From NCBI GenBank assembly GCA_013815405.1, contig JACDGF010000178.1, positions 1 through 5,350 on the forward strand: DNA of 5,350 bases, read 5' to 3'. Each line of letters starts with the position of its first letter. Within the stretch, counting starts at the first letter, position 1. Of the stretch, positions 1 to 5,350 are shown in pieces. The notes under the pieces were generated by a model, which saw nothing but the letters and a program-made list of their open reading frames with translations, had not been told where the DNA came from and did not search any database. The DNA comes from Caulobacteraceae bacterium (GTDB lineage: Bacteria; Pseudomonadota; Alphaproteobacteria; Caulobacterales; Caulobacteraceae). A program made the position numbers and the translations under genes.

Positions 1-1796
1 ACGCTGTCCGTATCCTCCACCATGTCCTCATAGACGACCCGGTGGATCCGGCCCGGCAAGGCCTGATCGAAATGGGCCATCAGCTCCACGTAATCGCGAT
101 AGTATCGGCCGATTTCGGTGAGATCATAGGAGAATGACTGGCCGCGGGCGAAATGCTGTTTGAACACGGAGAAGCCGGCGGCCATCGGATGGCGGCGGGC
201 GTCGATGATCTTGGCGCCGGGCAGAATCAACCGGATCAGGCCGATGTGATGAAAATTCCCCGGCATTTTGTCGATGAAGAACGGCCGGCGGAGCTTGCGC
301 TGGATTCGGGTGCGGTCGATGAAACCCTCGCCGAGCGCCGCGAGGCGGTCGGCGTCCAACTCCGCCAGTATGTCCGGATAGCCGGGCCCGTCGACCTCGC
401 GGCCCAATCCCAGGTCTCTCGCCATGGAAATGATCTCGGGAAGTTCCATGGTGCCTTCCACCGCCGGGTGGCTGGCGAGGATCTGCTCGATGAGGGTCGA
501 TCCCGATCTCGGCAGGCCGACGATGAAGATGGGCGCCGTCGAGGCCGAGCCGAATCCCGCGCGCGCGTCGAGGAAGGCCGACGTGAACAGGGCCCGCGCG
601 CGGTCCATCTGGGCATGGGCCTGGTCGGCGTCGTACCGCAGCTCGGCGCGGCGCAAACGGGCGCCTTCGGCATAGTGGCCAAAGGCGCCGCCATGGTCGG
701 CGCGGTCCTCCAGCGCCTTGCCCAAGGCGTAGTGGAGATGGAAGCGGTCCTCGGCGGGGAGGTCCGGGCGCGCCAGCTGCCGGACCATGGCCGCCTCCTC
801 GCCAGGGCGGAAGCGCACGGTCTTGAGGTTGGCGAGGCTCCAATAGGCTTCGCCGAGCCCCGGCGCCATGGCCAGGGACCGCTGGTAGGCGGCCACCGCC
901 TCGGCCCGCCGGCCGGCGGTCCTCAGGGCATGGCCGTAGCTCAGCCAGATCTTCGGTTGGTCGGGATGTTCGGCCAGGACCGCCTCATAGATGGCGATCG
1001 CCCTGGCGTATTCGCCGACCAGGCCCAAGGCGGCGGCCATCAGGTTGCGGTAGCCGGGGTCGCGCGGATCCTCCGCCAGCAGGCGCTCGATCTGCGGAAT
1101 GGCTTCGGCGGCCTTCTGCTGGCGGTAGAGGACGATGGCGTAGTTGTGCCGCGCCCCGGTGAAGCTTGGCGAAAGCTCCAGGCAACGCGCCAGCAGCGTC
1201 TCCGCATCGGCGTAGCGGCCGAGACGGGTGCCCGCCTCGGCCAGCATGCGGATCGCCGCCACGTCGGTGGGATGGCGCATGAGATGGGCGCGCAGCAGGC
1301 GCTCGGCGATCGCCATGCGGTCCTCGCAGAGCGCCTGGGCGGCTTCCATCAGCTGAGGATCATGGACCGACGCGCGGATGTGCGCGGCATAGGCCTGGTC
1401 GGCGGCTCCTGCGTCCCCGACCAAGGTCAGTTGGTCGCCGAGCGCCCGCCACGCCTCGGACATGTCCGGTTTCAGCGCGACCGCCCGCCGCAGCGCGGCG
1501 ATCGCCTCGTCGGCGTCACCGAGCGCCGCGCACGCCTGCCCAAGTTCGAAGTGGACGCTCGCCGCCTTGGGCTGGGCGTTCGCCAAGGGCGCCAGGATCG
1601 CGCGCGCCGCGGCGGGGTCTCCCAGCCGGCGCCGGGACGCGGCCAGGAACATCAGGGCGCGGGGTTCGCCGGGGACCACCCCGAGGATTTCCCGCGCCTG
1701 GCGTTCGGCCATCGCCGGGTCACGCCCCAGCAGCCTGGCCGCCTGGTCGATCGCCGTGGCCAGGGAGCCGGCCGGCGCCGGGGCGATCCCGGCCAT
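1..1796 (-). CDS. TPR-repeat sulfotransferase, C-terminus cut by the window edge
   Basis: This is a probable PAPS-dependent sulfotransferase with an N-terminal tetratricopeptide scaffold. I translated it by hand: 598 codons are open from ATG 1796 to the window edge. There is no signal peptide, so it is probably cytoplasmic. Consecutive 34-residue TPR units fit residues 47-80, 81-114, 115-148, 181-214, 215-248, 249-282 and 283-316; 149-180 is a degenerate unit. The catalytic domain starts near 420. It has the 5'-phosphosulfate loop GLPRSGST (427-434), ELPEI (451-455), DKMPGNF (509-515) and the 3'-phosphate region RRHPMAAGFSVF (534-545; R535 and S543 fit the binding residues). By family pattern roughly 80-100 C-terminal residues are missing. 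The ATG has a good GGGAGG site, and the gene lies 14 bases behind the receptor. The family placement (Sulfotransfer_3-like with TPRs) is strong. The substrate is unknown; protein tyrosine, a glycan or a small molecule are all possible. Confidence 0.93.
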   Translation of the reverse strand, partial: MAGIAPAPAGSLATAIDQAARLLGRDPAMAERQAREILGVVPGEPRALMFLAASRRRLGDPAAARAILAPLANAQPKAASVHFELGQACAALGDADEAIAALRRAVALKPDMSEAWRALGDQLTLVGDAGAADQAYAAHIRASVHDPQLMEAAQALCEDRMAIAERLLRAHLMRHPTDVAAIRMLAEAGTRLGRYADAETLLARCLELSPSFTGARHNYAIVLYRQQKAAEAIPQIERLLAEDPRDPGYRNLMAAALGLVGEYARAIAIYEAVLAEHPDQPKIWLSYGHALRTAGRRAEAVAAYQRSLAMAPGLGEAYWSLANLKTVRFRPGEEAAMVRQLARPDLPAEDRFHLHYALGKALEDRADHGGAFGHYAEGARLRRAELRYDADQAHAQMDRARALFTSAFLDARAGFGSASTAPIFIVGLPRSGSTLIEQILASHPAVEGTMELPEIISMARDLGLGREVDGPGYPDILAELDADRLAALGEGFIDRTRIQRKLRRPFFIDKMPGNFHHIGLIRLILPGAKIIDARRHPMAAGFSVFKQHFARGQSFSYDLTEIGRYYRDYVELMAHFDQALPGRIHRVVYEDMVEDTDS

Positions 1797-1805
1797 GCGG
1801 ACGCG

Positions 1806-1811
1806 CCTCCC
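1806..1811 (-). promoter_or_regulatory. Ribosome-binding site of the sulfotransferase, overlapping the receptor stop codon
   Basis: GGGAGG lies 9 bases before the ATG at 1796. Its first G is the last base of the receptor TAG stop (1813-1811). This supports the chosen start and suggests that ribosomes finishing the receptor can reinitiate on the sulfotransferase. Confidence 0.75.
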
Positions 1812-4252
1812 TAGAAGGTCTGGCCGATCCTGATGCCGACCGTCAGCGGCTGGACCGGGTACACAAAGACCGCCGCCGGGGCCCCAGCGTCTGGATAGGC
1901 CTGCGCGCAGATGCTGACCGTGCAGGGGGTGGCGCGGGTGATCTGGCCACGCGAATCGAAGGCGTTCTTGATGAACACGGACATGGTCAGATGATCTCTC
2001 TGCAGACCCGCCGAGAAATCCGCCGTGGTGTAAGCCGGCGCGATACCGGTCAAAGCGACCTCGTTGGTGCCGGAAAAAGGCGCGCCCGGAACAGGGTCGG
2101 CGTTGCTGCGCAGAGCCTGGAAGGTGCGGCTCTGATAGAGCACCGAGCCCTGGACGTTGGCGTGCCAGCCGCCGAGGTCGAAAACGTAGCGGCCGGTGAG
2201 ATTCCCCTTGAATTTCGGGGTGAAGGGAAGCTGCTGGCCATGAACGGCCTGGGCGTCGCTGTCGGCGCAGTTGTCGACGACCACGCCCGTATCCGGATCG
2301 GCGCCGCAGAAATTCCGGGTCAGCTCGGCGTTGTTGTAGGCGGTGCCGCCGGAGATCGTCAGGCGCTCGGTCGCCCGCCATTCGAGGCTCGCCTCCACCC
2401 CCCGGATCCTCGCTTGCGGCGCGTTCTGGATCTGGGTGAGGCTGTTGAGCCCCAGGAAAGAGAATTGGAACTGGCTCCATTCCTCGTCGTAGAGCGCGCC
2501 GTTGAAGAACAGGGAACGATTGAGCCAGGAGGTCTTGAAGCCGACCTCATAGTTATCCAGGGTGTCGGTGCCATAGGTCGGAAAAGCCAGAAGGGCCCGG
2601 TTCACGCCGCCCGGGCGGTAACCCGTGGAATAGGTGAAATAGACCAGCTTGGCGTCGTCCAGCCGATAGGTGAGATTGACCTTGTGGGTCTCGCCATAGT
2701 CCGAGACTACCCGATCCAGATCGACGCAGGGGGCGTCCCTGAAGGTCAGTCCGGGGATGCAGTGCTTTTCACCGGTGCTGAACGGGTAGTTGAGTCCGTA
2801 GCCGAAGAAGCCGAACAGGGAGTTCTTGTAGTGATAGCCTCTGATTCCGCCGGTGATCGTCAGCTTCGGCGTGATGTCATATGAGGCTTCGGCGAAGGCC
2901 GCTTCGTCGCGGTCGATGCGGTTCTGGTCGGTCAGCCAGATCGAGCCGGGCCATCCGGTCACCGAGATCTGGGGCCCGAAGTCCTTGATCTGGTAATCCT
3001 GGATGATCCAGTCGGTCTGCCGCTCCTGGAACAGGCCGGCGATGATCCGGAAGCGGTCGCTCGCGGGCGAGGCGATCCGCAACTCGTTGCTTTCCTTGTC
3101 GTAACGATGGCGACCGGTGATCGACTGCTGGGGCTTCTGCAGGATGTCCCCGTTCTTATCCAGCCAGTAGGCGCCCGAGCCATAGTACTGATCATAGGCG
3201 ATCGAGTAGTCCGTATAGTCATTGAAGGAATCGATCCAGCGATAGAAATACCCGCCCGAATAGGTCAGGTCGAAGCGGCCGATCTTGCCGTTGACGGTCA
3301 GCGAAGCCTGCAGCCACCGGTCATAATCCCGGTCCGGCTGGAATCGCTGGACCTGGAGGTCTCCCACGCCCTCCTGGAAGCCGTAGACGCCCCGCGCCCA
3401 CAGTTGCTGGCCGATGATCTCGGGCGTGACCGTCCAATTGGCGCCCAGGTCGATCTTCAGGGCGGCGCGACCGCCGATGGTGTCGGCGCGGTTGAAATCC
3501 TTCTCGACCACGCCGGCGTTGTCGATCGTCGCCCCGGAGGTCGCGAAAGTCCGCGTCCCGAATACATTGTCGATGTAGCCGGCGTCGCGCTCGCCGAAGG
3601 CGACAATGCGGACGGCGACGTTCGAGGCCAGGGGCACGTTGATGAAGCCCTCGACGACCCCGCCTTGGCCGCCGTGGTCGACGGTGTTGCCCTCGACGTC
3701 ATAACCGGCGCTGAAGCCGACGGTGGACGGCTTGTTGGTGATGATCCGCAGGGTCCCCGCCTCGGAACTGGCGCCGTAGAGCGTACCCTGCGGACCCGGC
3801 AACACCTCGATCCGCGCCATGTCGTAGATATGCACGTCCAGGGTGCCGCCGATGGTGGTGATCGGCTGTTCGTCGAGGTAGGTGCCGACGCTGGGCAGGG
3901 GCCCGGAATGGTTGCCGTTTTCCCCGGCGGCGACGCCCCGCATATAGATGCTAGCGGAGTTGGGGCCGGCGGTGTCGTAGGACACGCTAGGCATGAACTT
4001 CACATAGTCCTGGAAATTGGTGATGTTCAGCTCGTCGAGTTTCTTGGTGTCGATGGCCTGGATGCTCAGCGGCAGGCTCTGGATGTTCTCCGCCCGTTTC
4101 GAGGCGGTGACGATGATCTCGCTGATTTCCGTCGACCCGGAGGCGGCGGAGGTGTCGGCGGCGCCGGCCGCCAGTGCCGGCCCGCAAAGCGCCGTCGAGG
4201 CGAGCAGCACCGCCCAGCCGGAGGCTTGAACTCCCAACGCGCGCGTCTTCAT
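1811..4252 (-). CDS. TonB-dependent outer-membrane receptor
   Basis: This is a complete 813-residue outer-membrane active transporter that would import a scarce ligand using TonB-ExbB-ExbD energy. A signal peptide spans residues 1-28 (Lys/Arg start, hydrophobic core, cut after ALA). A TonB box follows at 45-53 (EIIVTASKR). The plug covers about 57-175, with YMRGVAAG, VGTYLDEQPI and VLPGPQGTLYGASSEAGTLR; Pro152 stands where many relatives have Arg or Ala before GPQG. The rest is a beta-barrel of alternating aromatic strands, ending in the usual terminal Phe (IGQTF). The mature protein has six Cys in three close pairs (498/509, 649/662, 777/782), probably loop disulfides. The ATG at 4252 is the only possible start: an in-frame stop lies at 4282-4280 with no start codon between. 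The SD is weak (GGGGG at 4260-4264). The ligand cannot be read from the sequence; siderophores, carbohydrates and hydrophobic aromatics are possible. Typical iron-box regulation is not visible. Confidence 0.96.
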   Translation of the reverse strand: MKTRALGVQASGWAVLLASTALCGPALAAGAADTSAASGSTEISEIIVTASKRAENIQSLPLSIQAIDTKKLDELNITNFQDYVKFMPSVSYDTAGPNSASIYMRGVAAGENGNHSGPLPSVGTYLDEQPITTIGGTLDVHIYDMARIEVLPGPQGTLYGASSEAGTLRIITNKPSTVGFSAGYDVEGNTVDHGGQGGVVEGFINVPLASNVAVRIVAFGERDAGYIDNVFGTRTFATSGATIDNAGVVEKDFNRADTIGGRAALKIDLGANWTVTPEIIGQQLWARGVYGFQEGVGDLQVQRFQPDRDYDRWLQASLTVNGKIGRFDLTYSGGYFYRWIDSFNDYTDYSIAYDQYYGSGAYWLDKNGDILQKPQQSITGRHRYDKESNELRIASPASDRFRIIAGLFQERQTDWIIQDYQIKDFGPQISVTGWPGSIWLTDQNRIDRDEAAFAEASYDITPKLTITGGIRGYHYKNSLFGFFGYGLNYPFSTGEKHCIPGLTFRDAPCVDLDRVVSDYGETHKVNLTYRLDDAKLVYFTYSTGYRPGGVNRALLAFPTYGTDTLDNYEVGFKTSWLNRSLFFNGALYDEEWSQFQFSFLGLNSLTQIQNAPQARIRGVEASLEWRATERLTISGGTAYNNAELTRNFCGADPDTGVVVDNCADSDAQAVHGQQLPFTPKFKGNLTGRYVFDLGGWHANVQGSVLYQSRTFQALRSNADPVPGAPFSGTNEVALTGIAPAYTTADFSAGLQRDHLTMSVFIKNAFDSRGQITRATPCTVSICAQAYPDAGAPAAVFVYPVQPLTVGIRIGQTF

Positions 4253-4290
4253 CGATCGGCCCCCACGGCATCTGTGATCCTAGATTCCAT
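4249..4290 (-). CDS. Possible 13-residue leader peptide overlapping the receptor start
   Basis: The short frame MESRITDAVGADR starts at 4290 and stops at TGA 4251-4249. The stop shares the ATGA junction with the receptor ATG at 4252. A purine-rich GGGGGGAG (4301-4294) sits 3 bases before its ATG, closer than ideal but stronger than the receptor's own site. If translated, it could feed ribosomes to the receptor by coupling. It has no run of regulatory codons, so classical amino-acid attenuation is not suggested. It could equally be a chance frame in the 5' leader, since only 14 codons are involved. Confidence 0.3.
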   Translation of the reverse strand: MESRITDAVGADR

Positions 4291-4365
4291 AGGCTCCCCC
4301 CGACGCGGCGCCCCCGTCAAGCCCCACCTTGCCCAACGCGCCCGCGCCGCGAGGTTTGCGCGCAT

Positions 4366-4389
4366 AAAAGAGCCGGTGTGTGCCTTGGC
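4366..4389 (-). terminator. Weak candidate terminator after lpdA
   Basis: Reading leftward, 4389-4372 can fold as GCC-AA-GG, a 6-base loop, then CC-GGC: five base pairs with an AA bulge, followed by TCTTTT (4371-4366). It starts 17 bases after the lpdA stop, where a terminator is expected. The stem is short and bulged, so read-through into the receptor or a Rho-dependent end is possible. Confidence 0.25.
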
Positions 4390-4406
4390 CGCAACGGACG
4401 CGCCCC

Positions 4407-5350
4407 TTAAGCCTGCATCGCCCAGCCCTCCACGGCCATGGCGGCCTGGCGCAGGGCTTCGGAGCGGGTCGGGTGGGGATGGCAGGTGCGGGCGACGTCC
4501 TCGGAGGCGGCCGAAAATTCCATCGCCACGCAGTATTCGCCGATCATCTCGCCGACATCGGGGCCGATCATGTGGACGCCGAGGATCCGGTCCGTGGCGG
4601 CGTCGGCCAGCACCTTCACGAACCCTTCGGCCTCGTGGTTGACCTTGGCCCGGGCATTGGCGGTGAAGGGGAACTTTCCGACCTTGTAGGCGACGCCCTC
4701 GGCCTTCAGCTCCTCCTCGGTCCGGCCCACGCAGGCGACCTCGGGTGAGGTGTAGACGACATTGGGGATGACGCCATAGTTCACGTGACCCGCCTTGCCC
4801 GCGATGACCTCGATGCAGGCGACCGCCTCGTCTTCGGCCTTGTGCGCCAGCATCGGCCCATGGGTGACGTCGCCGATGGCCCAGACGCCCGGCGCGGTAG
4901 TGGCGAAACGGTCGGTGGGGATGAAGCCCCGGCTGTCCGGAGCGACGCCGACGGTCTCCAGCCCCAGGCCCTGGGTGCACGGGCTTCGCCCGATGGCCAG
5001 AAGGGCGTAGTCGGCGCCGAGCGTCTCCGGCGCGCCGCCGGCCACCGGCTCGAGGGTGAGTTCGACGCTCTTGCCGTCGCTCCTGGCGGCGGTGATCTTC
5101 GAGCCCAGCTTGAAGATGATCCCCTGCTTGGCGAGGCTTCGCTGAAACGCCTTTGCGACCTCGGCGTCCAGGCCCGGCGTGACGCGATCCAGATACTCCA
5201 CCACCGTGACCTTGGATCCCAGCCGGCGCCACACCGAGCCCAGCTCCAGGCCGATGATCCCGGCGCCGATGACGATCAGGCTGGCGGGGACTTCGCCGAG
5301 CGCCAGGGCCCCGGTGGAATCCAGGATCCGCTTCTGGTCGACCTCTACGC
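4407..5350 (-). CDS. lpdA: Dihydrolipoamide dehydrogenase (E3), N-terminus beyond the window
   Basis: E3 reoxidises the lipoyl groups of 2-oxoacid dehydrogenase complexes (pyruvate, 2-oxoglutarate) or the glycine cleavage system, passing electrons through FAD to NAD+ in the cytoplasm. The visible 313 residues equal about two thirds of the usual ~465. In fragment numbering: NAD-binding GAGIIG (28-33) with an acidic residue (E51) ending the second strand, as in NAD-specific members; the second FAD motif [18 protein letters not shown] (154-171); then the dimerisation domain from about 193. Its HPHPTRSE has the catalytic pair His292 and Glu297 at the canonical spacing of five. The frame is open to the window edge; the FAD fold and the redox CxxxxC pair are outside. 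The stop is TAA 4409-4407. The E2 gene expected upstream is not visible, so which complex it serves is unknown. The family assignment is secure. Confidence 0.97.
   Translation of the reverse strand, partial: VEVDQKRILDSTGALALGEVPASLIVIGAGIIGLELGSVWRRLGSKVTVVEYLDRVTPGLDAEVAKAFQRSLAKQGIIFKLGSKITAARSDGKSVELTLEPVAGGAPETLGADYALLAIGRSPCTQGLGLETVGVAPDSRGFIPTDRFATTAPGVWAIGDVTHGPMLAHKAEDEAVACIEVIAGKAGHVNYGVIPNVVYTSPEVACVGRTEEELKAEGVAYKVGKFPFTANARAKVNHEAEGFVKVLADAATDRILGVHMIGPDVGEMIGEYCVAMEFSAASEDVARTCHPHPTRSEALRQAAMAVEGWAMQA

Noticed and set aside
124..843. Two minus-strand frames (124-843 and 236-694) within the sulfotransferase
   Set aside because: Both are out of frame with the continuous sulfotransferase frame, which carries the P-loop and the 3'-phosphate motif. 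They do not indicate a frameshift, since that frame has no break from 1796 to 1.
1772..1781. Palindrome CCGGCGCCGG as an operator
   Set aside because: It lies in Ala/Pro/Gly codons of the sulfotransferase, where GC-only palindromes arise easily, and no second copy stands in a regulatory position.
153..1814. Plus-strand open frame of 553 codons
   Set aside because: It is in exact codon register opposite the sulfotransferase. In that register its stops need TTA, CTA or TCA codons on the real strand, which are rare at this GC content, so long antisense frames are expected. Its translation is Arg/Gly-rich with no recognisable domain, while the minus frame has clear TPR and PAPS motifs.
1991..2884. 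Plus-strand open frame of 297 codons inside the receptor
   Set aside because: It is a register-mirrored antisense shadow of a secure receptor gene, with no domain of its own.
4315..4320. TTGACG on the minus strand as a -35 box for the receptor operon
   Set aside because: The hexamer is good, but the only -10-like sequence (TATGGA) follows at 23 bases, too far for a sigma-70-type promoter, and overlaps the leader ATG. No convincing promoter was found in the gap.
3107..4642. Plus-strand open frame of 511 codons across the receptor 5' end and the lpdA 3' end
   Set aside because: Over the receptor it is again the codon-register mirror image. It runs through the intergenic gap into a low-complexity Arg/Pro-rich tail, and no family is recognisable.
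4249..5232. Minus-strand alternative frame of 327 codons overlapping lpdA
   Set aside because: It is Gly/Arg/His-rich and out of frame with lpdA, whose motifs are intact. Only its last 14 codons are considered, as the separate leader candidate.

Overview
The window is GC-rich bacterial DNA, best matching an alphaproteobacterium of the Caulobacterales or Sphingomonadales type (a Phenylobacterium/Caulobacter-like host is my best guess). The clues are strong third-position GC bias, a large TonB-dependent receptor with an ETASKR-type TonB box, and a TPR-sulfotransferase beside it. The genus is an inference from style, not from a marker gene.

All convincing genes lie on the minus strand and are read from right to left. 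From 5350 to 4407 is the C-terminal two thirds of dihydrolipoamide dehydrogenase (lpdA), a housekeeping enzyme whose N-terminus is outside the window. A 154-base gap (4406 to 4253) follows. It holds a weak terminator-like hairpin and a possible 13-codon leader reading frame whose stop overlaps the next start codon. From 4252 to 1811 is a complete 813-residue TonB-dependent outer-membrane receptor. Fourteen bases later, at 1796, a TPR-containing sulfotransferase starts and runs without interruption off the left edge. Its 598 visible codons contain both PAPS-binding motifs.

The receptor and sulfotransferase are almost certainly one transcription unit. The sulfotransferase ribosome-binding site begins on the last base of the receptor stop codon, so their translation is probably coupled. 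lpdA does central carbon metabolism and looks like an unrelated upstream neighbour. The most interesting question is what the sulfotransferase modifies: the ligand taken up by the receptor, a cell-surface molecule, or the receptor itself, which has a Tyr/Asp-rich stretch. No RNA genes, mobile elements, CRISPR arrays or long repeats are visible. The long plus-strand reading frames are antisense shadows of the minus-strand genes.
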